Position numbers and translations under genes: made by a program. The notes under the pieces are model-generated. The model saw only the letters and a program-made list of their open reading frames with translations. It was not told the DNA's origin and ran no database searches. 64,000 nucleotides of DNA from positions 75,719,676 through 75,783,675 of the forward strand of contig CM051460.1 in the NCBI GenBank assembly GCA_028095005.1, read 5' to 3'. Positions 46,701 through 58,701 of this stretch are shown one piece after another (positions within the stretch are counted from its first letter, which is position 1; each line of letters opens with the position of its first letter). The DNA comes from Rhynchospora pubera (lineage: Eukaryota; Streptophyta; Magnoliopsida; Poales; Cyperaceae).

Positions 46701-47603
46701 GGAAATTGATTACTGCCATCCCTATTTCTACCATCGCTACCATCGCTCGAAGCGCTCCCCTCTCCTTACCCATTGAAGCGAAGCGCTCCCCTCTCCCTAG
46801 CGAAGCGCTCCCTCTCCTCACCCAGTGAAGCGCTCCCCTCTCCTCACCCGGGTACGCTCCCTCTCCTTTCTACGCACTCTTCCATCTCTATTCCTTCTTT
46901 TTGTGCATCTCTCTCCCTTACCCCTCTCTTCCTTATGTGCATCATATTTGGTTCACTTTGTTTATTGTATCTGTTCAATTTGTTATTTTAGGTGTTCATT
47001 TTGTTTTGTTGTGCATTAGATGTTCACTTTGTTATTTTTATGTGTTCAATTTATTTTACTGTGTGTCAGTGTTTATTTTTTATGTCTCACTTTGTTGGTG
47101 CATATGTTCATTCATATGTTCACTTTGTTACTTTTAATGTTCAATTTGTTTTACTGTGCGTCAGTGTTTATTTTTTATGTTTCATTTTGCTGGTGTATAT
47201 GTTCACTTTGTTCATCTATATGTTCAATTTGTTACTTTTGTGTGTTCAATTTGTTTTGCTGCTCGTCAGACTTCTGTGTTTATTTTATATGTCTCAATTT
47301 GTTGGTGTATATGTTCACTTTGTTCATTCATGCGTTCAATTTGTTACTTTTATGTGTTCAATTTGTTTTGCTGTGAGGCGAGGTCCAAGGAAGGCAAGGT
47401 CTGAAGGAGGCAGAAAAGGTCGGGAGTAGGAGAGAGGATCAGAGGAGAGGAGAGCGCGTCACTTTGTTGGTGAAGAGGAGGGAAGCGCGCACCAGAGAGA
47501 AAAGAAGGAGAGCGCATCTGAAAAGGAGGGGAGCGTGCGGGAGGGAAATTGAGGTTAGCGATGGCAGCGATTGCATAAATCGCGATGGCACTTATAATTC
47601 CTG
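46701..47603. mobile_element. ~0.9-kb Mutator-like element carrying minisatellites
   Basis: It starts GGAAATTGATTACTGCCATC and ends GGCACTTATAATTCCTG, whose reverse complement is an imperfect match. It is flanked by ATAATGAAA on both sides (46,692-46,700 and 47,604-47,612), a 9-bp duplication. Inside are a minisatellite of GAAGCGCTCCCCTCTCCTCA type (about 46,748-46,860) and a long array of TGTTCA(A/C)TTTGTT units (about 46,990-47,375). Overlapping open frames here are translated repeat, not genes. Confidence 0.6.
46990..47375 (+). repeat. TGTTCAATTTGTT minisatellite
   Basis: The core TGTTCA(C/A)TTTGTT recurs more than a dozen times with variable spacers (TACTTTTATG, TTACTGTGCGTCAG, GGTGTATA). 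Similar but more diverged TGTTCA(C/G)T units occur at 48,300-48,610 in the related element. Confidence 0.85.
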
Positions 47604-48190
47604 ATAATGAAATTAGTATAATACAACCATACACTATTTCATTTATTGTCTGATTAGCTTGCTTGTGATTGCACGAGAAATACCAAAACGGCTATGTTAT
47701 TGATCAATGTATTCATGAGATCTAGAATGATTGCTTTCTTTCCTCTTTATTTTATTGAACCCCAAAATTAACGAAATGACAATTCATTTAATCAATTATT
47801 TTGATCATCGTTTTGGGCATATCTTCTTGCTTCTTGTTTTGCAAAATCACCCCTGATATTTGTGTCACATTCTTTTATGAATAATGGATATTAAATATTA
47901 AATTAATGCAACCATATGACGCGTCACATTAATATTAATATTAATACCAATATCGTGCCATCTTTAATCCATACTTGTATTATGCTTCAAAAATTGACCC
48001 CCTCTTTATGAGAATCTGGACCGGCCTGTCTTTATGGACCCTATTTTCACTGCCTGTGAAATGTTGAAATTTTCTTATATCAATATTTAGAGGCAAACAA
48101 CAGCGCTTCGCATAGAGCGATAATTACGGTCCATTGTCTCGTACAAAACTGAGGTGGGTGCTTTATATCATGGAGTAGGAAAAAAATAAT

Positions 48191-48915
48191 GGAAATTGAT
48201 TATTGCCCTCGTGTTCTATGTCATTGCTGTCATTGCGATCAACGTTCGCTGAGCAGTGCTCTAGCCTCTCTACTCATCCAGTGCGTATTTTTTCATTTCG
48301 TTATTATAAGTGTTCACTTTATTAGATATAAATGTTTACTTTGTAGTAGAATTGTTCACTGTTTTATAAGTGTTCACTATGTTCGCTATGTTTATTTTGT
48401 TTTTTATACTTTTGCCAAAAAGTTCAGTTCGGTCGATACAAATGTTCAGTTAATTGAGTATAATTGTTCAGTTAGTTGCAATAAAAAATATAAATATTAT
48501 GAGCAAACATGTTTATTTTATTAAGTATAAATGTTTAGTTTAGTAAGTACGAATGTTCAATTTAATAAGTACAAATGTTCTATTATTTAAAAAAAATGTT
48601 CAGTTAATTGCAACAAAAAATATAACTGTTATAAGAAAAAAATCAAGCGAAGGGGTCACGAACCGGACAAAAAATACATGAAAAAATTAGAAGGGGTCAT
48701 GAACCAATTCGGTTCAAATTAATTTTTTTCCGCGCTACCCCTGCCTCCTAGCGCACCTCTTGACCCACGCACGACTCAGACTCTGGTCCGACTCTGACAC
48801 ATTTAACTGAACACTTCTTATTATTAAACTGGACACTTTTTATTATTAAACTGAACATTTGTAACATACAACAGCGATGGCATCGATGATTTATTTAGCG
48901 ATGACAATTATAATA
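48191..48915. mobile_element. Relative of the 46.7-kb Mutator-like element
   Basis: It starts GGAAATTGATTATTGCCCTC, nearly the same end as 46,701, and finishes around GATGACAATTATAATAGCTG. It also contains TGTTCA-type repeats. No clear target duplication was found. The paralogous region at 52.8-52.9 kb lacks it. Confidence 0.5.
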
Positions 48916-48924
48916 GCTGAAAAA

Positions 48925-49340
48925 CAAATACTCAATCAAATGATGTGCTAATTAACTACTAAATAATTGTTGGGCCGGAATAATAGAATTCGGAGAGTCG
49001 AAATAAAATTTATTTAATTTTGGTGACTATTAATTATCACTCATGTTAAAAATTAATGTTAAAGTTACAAATAAATTATCAATATAAAAAAATAGAAAAT
49101 CAAATGGACTAAAAAATATGCATATTCTGCCGAAGATGACTAAACAAAATTTTTTAACGTGGTATATGCAATGTTCTACTTCCATAGTTTCATAATATAT
49201 CTTTCTTAGAGATTATGTGATTGTAAAACTAGAGTCTAATAACTCGTAATTATAATATAATTCCAACTTTTTTGTAAGTTCCCTTTGAAAAATATTTTGA
49301 TAGTTTACCTATCAAGGACATTTTATATTTAAAAGAAAAT
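48925..49340. repeat. Segment duplicated at 52,915-53,320
   Basis: From ACTCAATCAAATGATGTGCT onward the sequence is repeated about 4 kb downstream with moderate divergence. The short stretch before it (ACGCTTCGCATAGAG...AACTGAGGTGGGTGCTTTA, 48,104-48,165) is also repeated, at 52,783-52,835. Together they form one duplicated block, interrupted in the left copy by the element at 48,191-48,915. Confidence 0.8.
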
Positions 49341-49427
49341 TTGTAAATCAAATTCTTAAAAGGTAGAGAGATGGATGTAAACGTATTAGATACTTCTCGG
49401 TATTCACCTATCATACATAAAAAGTAA

Positions 49428-50294
49428 GGGTGATTTCGATTTATGTCACTGCAAATATTTAAAATTAGAGATATGCCATCACTAAATGACAAATTATTTT
49501 TATGCAACTATAAAATAATAGAAATTAGTTTTATGCCATCAGAACTTGATAGGACAATTTTACCTTTTTAAATATGCCACTATAAAACTAAAAAATGTGT
49601 GATCTTCCATTGTAAAATATATAATTGGGTTTTATGTCATTATAAATCAACAACAATTAGTTTTATTCTACTGCAAAATATCAAAATTATTTTATGCCAG
49701 TAGTGCATAAAAATATGGTATAAATCTAACAAGTCAAAACAATGGTATAATTCTAATCTTCAAACAAAAAGGTTAAGTTTTTAAGATTTATTTGGCAAAA
49801 ATATTTTTTTTGCCAATTTTTTCTATGATTGTACTTGATTATACTCCACGATGGGCAACAAAATTAATTGTTGAATACATAAAATTAGAACTATGAAGCT
49901 CTTCTATAAACGATCATGGGGGAAAAAATTTTTTTGGCTGAATGCATAAAATTAAGTGATATTGTGGAGGAGAAAAAATTATAAATTTCAACATTCAAGT
50001 AAATCCACATATGTCACATATGATATGAGTGACATTTCAATGATTAATAAATTTCAACCTCAGCACCGTCTATTTTTTTATTTTAAGGTTTGTTTTTAAT
50101 GAGGGTAATTTAGTCATTAAAAATGGAGAATGACAAGTTTGGTAATGGCATTTTTAGAATTTAGTATGGTTTTAGAGAAATAGCGACATGAAACTAATTT
50201 TAGAAATTTTATGATGGTAGAAATTTAATTAGCAATTTAAGAATGATATTTTTCTAATTGACAAAATTCACAACAGCATAAAACTAATTATCTC
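49428..50294. mobile_element. 867-bp relative of the 43.6-kb TIR element (copy 2)
   Basis: It has the same start (GGGTGATTT) and end (AACTAATTATCTC) as copy 1 and similar internal order. Flanks AAAAAGTAA and TAAAGGTAA are a degraded 9-bp duplication (two mismatches). It is older than or differently rearranged from copy 1. Confidence 0.6.
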
Positions 50295-50453
50295 TAAAGG
50301 TAATATATTGAGATAACGCAAAAAGATATCTATTTTGCCTTCATATCTCATATTTTATGCAAAAAAGATAACACAAAAATTGAAACGGACATTTAAAAAG
50401 TCAACACCGATAGGATTCCAAAATCAATTAATGAAGATAATAATCAAAGTTCG

Positions 50454-50780
50454 TCAACAATAAGACATGAAAAAAAAAAGACTTGTCAAGTGAGATATTG
50501 TAACAAGACAATTTGTACGCAAGTCCCCGAAAAAGGCAAAGACAATAGTGCGCAAGTTGTGAAAGCGAAGTTTTCTATATCGGTTGAAAATCATATAATA
50601 TCGTGTAGTTTCCAAAAGATATTAAGAAAAGCGCATGAATACAAATGCCAGTTACTTGTGACTCTTTCATTCACCTTTCATTCAATACAAATAATCCGGA
50701 CATATATACGTTGGAACCGACTGGAGGGAAGCTTCCTTGTCTCCATTGGCGATGAGTTGGCAATAAAAAAAAAGGGTTAA
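50454..50780. repeat. Diverged duplicate of 57,335-57,565
   Basis: GTGCGCAAGT...TTTTCTATATCGGTTGAA...GGAGGGAA...TTGTCT is found in both places with many differences. The open frame at 50,490-50,780 is not conserved in the other copy, so it is not considered coding. Confidence 0.65.
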
Positions 50781-51320
50781 TTTTGGGTTACTTAATTCTT
50801 TTAAAAAAGTTGGTATTAATAACCTCCAATGGCCCTAATCATTTTTGCCTTAAACAATGGAAAATATTATATTGACAATTACGACAATTGAACAAATGGT
50901 ATAAATAAAATTTGTAAATTTGTAAATTTTATATAGTTCAGGCAGGTTGCATTTGAACTGCAAATAATTTAGAAATTTATCGTCAATTTATAGTTCGAAA
51001 ATTAAATACTCAAAATTAGCCATTAACGAGGTTCAAAAAGTTTTTTATTTATATCTGACACATCAAAGTATCAAACATATTAAAAACGTAAAGGGTACGT
51101 GTCTGACTTATTGTACTTATCTTGATAATAATTTGTTTATTACCAGTTTACCACATTTATGGATTATAGTACAACATTAATCTTAATAAACTTATTTATA
51201 TCTATTATATTATTTAAGTAATAGGAAGCATGTCTGGGAAGAGGGATAATTTGTTTGTTAATCGAAACCGTGATCATCTATTAATCTATTAACTTCCAAT
51301 TAACTTCTTAAGGGCCCATA

Positions 51321-51508
51321 ACTCAATCCGACTCTGCTGTTGCGCGCCACAGCGTGTAGCACACTACGAGCCGTCTGATCTTGATCGGACGATTCACTTT
51401 TTACGGGCCTATCAATCTAGGTTACATGCACGGGGCTCCCTTGTCTGTTGGATCTTAATCAGACGGCCAGCATACCGCGCGACACCGGCAGCGGATCTGA
51501 ATTTCCCA
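51321..51508 (+). repeat. ~190-bp dispersed repeat, copy A
   Basis: It is GC-richer than its surroundings and contains GAGCCGTCTGATCTTGATCG and GTTACATGCACGGGGCTCCC. Copies B (52,278-52,450, inverted) and C (52,541-52,736, direct) follow within 1.3 kb. It is probably a non-autonomous element. The flanks carry TCTCAATTT/TCTGAATTT-like ends, but no clear target duplication was identified. Confidence 0.75.
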
Positions 51509-52277
51509 TAACTTCTCTATTAACTTTTTCGATGAGCACAAGAGACAAATTTCAAAACGGCTGATTGACGGAGTCAACCAAACGGCTCAGAGCTCGTGCT
51601 CGTGTCCTTCTCTGCTCGTTTCAGGATACTAACCCAGAGAGTCGAAACAAGTAGTGGTTCTCTACAATTTAGAATGCACGACCAAGAGATGCTCTCCATC
51701 TTATAACCGTATATTTTATATCCAGTGGTCCAAATACGAGACCAATTACTAAATTAACTAGAGTAATCAGAGGGGATGAAATGGACAACGTCGCAACGCC
51801 AGCTGTTTCAATGCAATAATTAAAGACCGCCTCTAATTAACGGCCGTTTAGTCCTTGCCTACAGACCGTCCTGTACTGCACTTGTCCTGGATATTCCTTT
51901 CTATCTGAATACACCTGGATCACCATTCGCTTCTAATTCAACGAAGCCCAACTAAGTTGTTCATCTGTGCTCCGGGTCTATCGGCATTTGAAATCGGGAT
52001 TTTTGTCGATGGTGTGGACGGAAACAGCTGATACGCTGTAACGGAAAAATTATTTCTAGTTTTGTACGTCTGTAGAAACTCTTGGCGTACAGAGTTAAGC
52101 AATGAACCGCGTGTTTAAACTAGGATAATTTGGATTTATTTGAACTGGTATTACACAATTTATAGAACGCCATGCTCAGATGAATTTCTTTGGAAAATTT
52201 TTGGGATGGTGTTAAAGCGGAAAAGTGCTGGACACGTGTCTCAAAGCCACTAAGCTTTGGACATCACTGATCAATAC

Positions 52278-52450
52278 GATAACCACGTGTCGCGCAGCTC
52301 CTAGCCGTCTGATCAAGATCACATGGATAAGGGAGTCCCGTGCATGTAACCTAAATTGATAGGCCCGTCAAAAATGAACCGTCCGATCAAGATCAGACGG
52401 CTCGTAGGTGCGCGACACGTGGTGTAGCGCGCCACCAGATTAGGATTGGC
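52278..52450 (-). repeat. ~190-bp dispersed repeat, copy B (inverted)
   Basis: The reverse complement matches copy A from the GCGCGC...ACGAGCCGTCTGATCTTGAT stretch to the CAGACGGC end. It faces copy C across about 90 bp, so B and C could form a long hairpin in RNA. Confidence 0.75.
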
Positions 52451-52540
52451 GTTGTCCGCATAATTTTTCTAGAACAACATCCATGATTGCCACGTGTCCC
52501 TTGGGTGGAACTCGACGGTTTTCTATGCGACCCAGTATAC

Positions 52541-52736
52541 ACCAATCCGGATTCGCTGTAGCGCGGGACACGGTGTAGCGCACGTACGAATCGTCTGATC
52601 TTGATCGGACAGTTTATTTTTTACGGATCTATCAATCTATGTTACATTCACGGATCTTCCTTATTCATTGGATCTTGATCAGACGACCAAAATACCGCGC
52701 TACACCATGTATCGTGCGGCAGCGGATCTCAATTTC
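52541..52736 (+). repeat. ~190-bp dispersed repeat, copy C
   Basis: Direct copy of A with moderate divergence (CGTCTGATCTTGATCGGACA, GTTACATTCACGGATCTTCC, GCAGCGGATCTCAATTT). Confidence 0.75.
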
Positions 52737-52914
52737 AGTATACATAATGTACAACGCTTCGCATAGATCATAAAAAAAAAACGCTTCGCATAGAGTGGTA
52801 ATTCCGTAATTACAAAACTGAGGTGGGTGCTTTACAGTCTTTCGAACTCTCTCCATTTTCAATCAAACAGGAGGCACTATTAATGTGTATTGTTAATGTT
52901 CAAGTTATAACAAT

Positions 52915-53320
52915 ACTCAATCAGATGATGTGCTAATTAATTACTAAATAATTGATGGGACGAAGTAATAGAATTCAGAGAGTCGAAATAAAATTTATTT
53001 AATTTTGGCGACTTTAATTATCACGCATGTTAAAAATGAATGTTAAAGTTACAAATAAATCATCAAAATAAAAAAAGAAAAATAAAAAATCAAATGGACT
53101 AAAAAAATGCATACTCCGCCAGATATGATTTAAAAAAATTTTCAATGCGGTATCTGCAATATTCTATTTCCATAGTTCCATAATACTATCTCTCTTAGAT
53201 TATGTGATTGTAAAATCAAAATTTAATAACTCGCAATTATAATATATTTCCAACATTTTGTAAGTTCCCTTTGAAAAATATTTTGATAGTTTACATATCA
53301 AGGACATTTTATATTATGTG
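52915..53320. repeat. Second copy of the 48.9-49.3 kb segment
   Basis: It starts ACTCAATCAGATGATGTGCT. It has the same landmarks as the left copy, including GAGAGTCGAAATAAAATTTA and TTTTGTAAGTTCCCTTTGAA. Confidence 0.8.
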
Positions 53321-53582
53321 ATCTCTGTTGAGTCTTTTTTTTTCTTCTTTTTTGAAGTGTTTCCACCTTTATGAATCGTGATTTATTTTCTTTTTCTTTT
53401 TTTGGGATCTATATACATGACGTGAATTCAAATTTTTATCCATACGTGAATTCAAATTTTTATCCATTATCCAAAAAAAATAAAAAATCCTTAAACCCTT
53501 GGGAAGTTACACCATATGATTAATAATAAAAGACAAACATCAAGTTTGATAATAATTTCGTTTTTCTTGTGGTTCTGTAGTC

Positions 53583-54520
53583 ATGGCTTCTAACTTCAGG
53601 ACATCTCCCTTGTCCCGTCTAATCATTGAACATGCACGTAAGTATGCCTATCTTATTTTCAGTTAATCTATTACAATTCTTTAGGGTTTGTACGGATCAC
53701 TTAATAATCGAGAACTTGGATCCTATGGGAGGGTTCTTCAAAAATAAATTAATTAATAATTAAATTAAATTAAGCTCGCAGATTTTAGACCCATCAAGGT
53801 TGCGTTCCTTGTTGGCGGCAGAGGAAAGATAAAGGAGAGATTTTTTTTTTCAAAGAGGGAAATCTCTATATCATCTAATTTCTTAAAATTAAATGCAGGC
53901 GAAATTTAAATTCTTGATCTCATTAAAGCTAGACTAATACTTTACTATTGAACTGATAGACCGCATGCAAGAAAGATGATGATGATGACGACGACATATC
54001 GCAAATTTTTTTTTGCAAATTTATTAATGCAGAAATAATATCTTGTATTCCTTTTCTTTATCTTGAAATATATTTTTAGTACAGGGTCAGTAAGGTTTCA
54101 TTTGCTCCTGTCGGATAAGTAATAACTAGTTTTTTTCTTTTTTTTTTAAGATAGATTATAAGCGAAGTCTCTCAACTTATTTTTAAATTAATGTTCAAAA
54201 GTTTAGCTCTAGAAATAACTAGATTTATTCTAACCAACCAAAAAAAATAAGGTTGGTAAGACGTCAAATAGCATGGATTTTGGCTTGAACAAATATATAT
54301 CTTAGATGTGCATAAAATATATGATCTTTCTTTTACAAAATTCAAACTTGTTAGGTACTTGAAAGTCATTTCGCTATTATTGTTGCAGAACAACTTCGTT
54401 CATAGACTTCATACATTCTCTTTTTTCTATAGGGACTTTCATAAAAAGTGCAAGGGCTAACATGAAAAATGTTGGGTATACCGTGGTGCTTGCGATCCAG
54501 CTAAGATGGTATTCACACAG
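53583..54520 (+). other. Candidate two-exon gene start, unassigned
   Basis: Exon 53,583-53,637 begins at ATG and reads MASNFRTSPLSRLIIEHA up to a strong donor (GCAC|GTAAGTATG). Exon 54,433-54,520, after TTTCTATAG, completes the split codon to Arg. It continues TFIKSARANMKNVGYTVVLA then IQLRWYSHR, ending at a GTATAAC donor. The phase fits and there are no stops across the junction. No downstream exon was found and no family was recognised. It could be a gene fragment or a chance pairing of splice-like sites. Confidence 0.3.
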
Positions 54521-55740
54521 GTATAACTTTTGTCCATTTTGTAGATTTGGAACAAAGTGCAGCGGAAGTATGCTTCATACCTGGCACATTGGGATTCTGT
54601 TTAAAACATCCCCCTTCTATTGATTCGGGCCATTGGGAAAATTAATTAACTAATTTTATTTTTCCCACTTCGGTCGTTAACTTTTCTCATTGTTAAATTT
54701 TTTTGTTTTTATATTTCATTTTGGCAAGGTTTGACGTTGATATGGTTTTGTTAGAATTTTCCTTGGGGTAAAAAGTTTGGACAAACAATTGGAATGACAA
54801 TTTTTTATTAATTTTAGATCAAATAAAAAATATGTCTGTATTATTATTGTTGCATCTAGCTAAATTTCATGTATTATTGTTCAACGTAAATTTTACATTT
54901 TTGCTAGATGCATTATATATTAAAAGTGACATTTGACAAATATTTTACATACAATACTCATCATTAGTGAAATATGAGACAAGTTTGATGCAAGTAGTTG
55001 CTTAAAGATCTCACTAAAAAATAACATGTATGAAAACAAATCTGATGTAAATAGTTCCTCAAAGATCTCCCAAAAAGTAGCATGTATGAAAACAAACTGT
55101 AATACTTAGATTTGTCTAATATGTTTATATCAGTGTATTATTATTCGATTTAATTTTCACATTTTGCTACTTTCATAATTTCCTACAAAATTAAAACACA
55201 AAAAAATATTCAACTATAGAATAAAGCCGCTAGCAAGATTTGACCTGACTGATTCACAAAATCAACAACACTATTAAGTAAATTTTATGTGCAAATTGAA
55301 TTATAATTATATCTTTCCATCATAAAATATTTTTATTTAAAAAATGATTGAAAATAATGAAAACTATTTATATCCAAACTAAACATATAGTTAAAGGATT
55401 TTATATCTGAGTTTCAGGGTTTGAGGATTTTACATTCAGTAACAAAGACTATAGGGGTGTGTATTCGATTGTGTCTAATAAAATGTTTTCTTGGCATGCA
55501 TCTGTAGTTATCAATGTACAATATTCTTATAATAAATATCCCATATATAAATAATTATGACGAGTATAGTCATTATTATTATTAGTATTATCATTATTAT
55601 TTTCATAAGCCAAAGCCCATATGCACATGTTGAAAATTCTCAGGATTTTTGTATTAAATCAGTTTAATATTGTTATTTCGATTCACAGAAATTAGTTTAG
55701 CACCTTTTTTATTGAAACAGATTATGCATTTAGGGAGTGT
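54521..55740. other. AT-rich intergenic stretch
   Basis: No gene or clear repeat apart from a small local duplication at about 54,970-55,090 (AGTTGCTTAAAGATCTC against AGTTCCTCAAAGATCTC). Confidence 0.4.
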
Positions 55741-56038
55741 TCGTTTGTGTAGTAAAGGATTGCATAAGTTAAGGATGCCTAAGTGTTTATGTAGTGTTAT
55801 GTAATCGATGTTTGGTTGTGTAGTAAGGATGATTAACTTAATGCATGCATATATTCATGTCAAAAGATTAAAATGCTCTTAAATTTGAATTATTTTATTT
55901 GAATTAGTATTATGTATTATACGTCGTGGCCTAATTATTTTTAATTATTAATTATTATAAAAATCAATTATTAATGATGATAATAAAAGAGTGCATAACT
56001 TAAATTATGCATCCTTAAATCACAAATAAACGGGACCT
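55734..56038. mobile_element. ~305-bp MITE-like element
   Basis: The left end GGGAGTGTTCGTTTGTG, followed by AAGGATTGCATAAGTTAAGG, is mirrored at the right end (CCTTAAATCACAAATAAACG then GGACC). This gives imperfect terminal inverted repeats of roughly 40 bp of the GGxxxCGTTTxxTTGTG type seen in hAT-related plant MITEs. A target duplication was not clear. Confidence 0.55.
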
Positions 56039-57079
56039 TAGCACACATCCCATTATAACAATTCAGATTGTTCGCTTTCCTTCCAGGCAGAACAATGTGT
56101 TGCTTCTGGTTCATTACAGTTTATTATAGCTACAGAATTATCTACACGAGTAATGTGCGCAGAAATTGTCTTATATATTATTCCTCCGTATACTGGAGTA
56201 GCTCTCCGAAGAGTGTGCTTTCCACCAAAAATTGTTGGGTCCATTTCAAATCACAACCGTTGAGTTTAAAAGTCATATATACAAATAACAGTGGCTTGTT
56301 ATCTCCGGTGATTCTAAAATAGGAGAGCATTAAAATTTCGGTTCCGTCAGCGTACTACCGTAGGAACGGCCTGAACCGTTCAAATTTATTTATCACACAA
56401 AAAGTCTACGACAAATTACGTCGTGCTTTTGATTTGTCAGTATATTCGTAGACGCACACTTGTGCAAATATCCTCTCGTCTTTACAAAGACCCCTAGACG
56501 ATCAAACTCCGTCTCTCCCTCCTCTTTACATGAGGAATAGAACTTCACATCCTAGCTAGAAACAATTGATGTCGTGGTTTGTCTTGGATATTTGGAAATT
56601 TATTTTTACGAACTATATATTTTTATTTCAAATTTATGTATATAGCAAAAAAAAAAACCAAAGGTCGATCATGTATAAAGATTCAGAAAGAAAGAATTAA
56701 AATAAAATTATGTGTAATTTAAGTTTTTTTAGTAAAGTCGTTTTTATTGAAGATTTTAATCGCTACATACATTGATATATATAAATATATATGATTTTAT
56801 TTTCTTTATTTTGGTAATAGTCTTGTAAATATCACGGTTAGGGACTTAGGGCACATATATGTATGAATCTAAAAAGTATCATTATCCTCTTAATAATTCG
56901 AAGAATGTCTTGAAAAGAAAATTAATTTATTAACTTCCTGTTAGTTAAATCTTCTCCATTAACTCCTTCAATAATTACGTACAAGGACAATTTCTAAACG
57001 GCTCCTAGACAGAGTCAACCAAACGGCTCAGTGCTCGTGCTCGCTTCCTCCTTGCAGTTTTCTACGGGTGTGTTTGGAA

Positions 57080-57245
57080 AGGCCGGGAATAGGGAATATG
57101 AATAAAGAATTTCGGTTTGCGTGCTTATTTTCTTGTGCAACCCAAACAACACAAGAATAAGGAATAAGAGTCCTTATTCCTATAGTAACAAAATTATAGT
57201 ATAAGAATAAAGAATAAGGATAAGTACGCAAATCGAAATTTCTTA
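57080..57245. mobile_element. Foldback-type element (~165 bp)
   Basis: AATTTCGGTTTGCGTGCTTAT on the left is the near reverse complement of ATAAGTACGCAAATCGAAAT on the right. GGAATAGGGAATATGAATAAAG pairs with the TTCTTATTCCTATTC end. The arms are about 37 bp with a short centre, typical of a foldback or hAT-like MITE. Confidence 0.6.
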
Positions 57246-58626
57246 TTCCTATTCTCTACGAATATACTGACAAATCAAAACTAGATATCACCGAGGACGG
57301 AGGACTTTCTCTCTGGAAAAGGCAAAAAAAAAAAAAAATAGTGCGCAAGTCCTGAATGCGATGTTTTCTATATCGGTTGAATCATATATAATATAGTGTA
57401 GTTGCAAGAAATAAAATGAGAAAAGCACATGAATATGAATGTTAGTTACTCGCAACGCCTTTAGCCACTTTTCATTGAACACAAATAATCTAGAATATGC
57501 ACGTTGGAGCCAACTGGAGGGAAACTTCTTTGTCTTAGTTGAGGATGAATTGGCATTAAAACATGAGTGTGGCTGGTGTCTAACATGTTGGATATAAAAC
57601 ACTCATCTAACATAATAAAAATTTAATTTTAAGGTAAAAATGGTCAGTTCAAACCGTTCAAATTGTTCTCCATTATAAAATCTCCGTTGGAATCAAATTT
57701 TATATTTTTTTACAATTTTTGAAAATGCTCAATCTAAAAAAGTTACGAACCCTCCAATTTTGAAAATAAAAAAAAATAGTTAGAAAATTTGAAAAAAATA
57801 TAAAATTTGATTTTATAGGATATTTTAATACAGAGATCTTCTTGAGCAGTTCAGATTGGCCGATTACAAATTTAATAGTTGACTTTTCGGATCGTGTTGG
57901 ACATCCTATATGTTTGATTCTAGTATTACTCTTAAAACATTGGTTACTTTTTGGGTTAATTTATTAAAAAAAAGTTGGTATTAATATCCTCCAATGATCC
58001 TAATCATTTTATTTTCTTAAACAACGAAACATATTATATTGACGATTATGACAACTGAACAATGATTCTGTAAATAAAACTTCTAAAATTTATAATTTTA
58101 TATAGTATAGGTAGGTTGCATTGTAAACTGGAAATAATTTAGAATTCATCGCCAATTTTATAGTTTGAAAATTAAATACGCAAAATTAGCCCTTGACGAG
58201 GGGTCAGAAAGTTTTGAATTTGAATTTATATTTGACACATCAAATTTATTAAAAATGTAAAGGAGACGTGTCTGACTAATTGTACTTATTTCGATTCCAT
58301 AGTCAGTAATGCTTGATCTGAACGGAGCAGAGAAAAAAATCAAGTAATTAAATCATATTGGCATCGCACATAAATTAAGTTAAATTAATTAATAAAAGGG
58401 TCAGCATGCAGGATTATTCAGATTTATACTGGCATTAATTGATTGATCCTTTTTCTCTACCTTGGTCCTCAGCTTATAATTTGTTGTTTTAGATGCATTT
58501 GTCAACCTTCATTATTTCCATTTTCTGATTTATCAGAGGTTTTTGATGTAATTTAGAATATGGTGGAAAGCTAGAAAGGAGAAAAAGGAATAGCGCCTGT
58601 TCAAATCAAGCAGCTCCAAATTCAAG

Positions 58627-58701
58627 TTAGATTGTACAATCCATGCAACTGCTGCATGAGTGATCCTCGAGCCTAGAAGCAGTGACAACATGCGCAAAAA
58701 C
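58627..58701 (-). other. Possible terminal exon of an unassigned minus-strand gene
   Basis: After a minus-strand acceptor (CTTTTCAG) the frame reads VFAHVVTASRLEDHSCSSCM then DCTI and a TAA stop. It could be the last exon of the gene whose 5' end is near 61.7 kb. No family was recognised. Confidence 0.25.

Noticed and set aside
46773..47429. Several overlapping open frames rich in Cys, Phe and Val
   Set aside because: They are translations of the TGTTCAATTTGTT and GAAGCGCTCC minisatellites in different frames.
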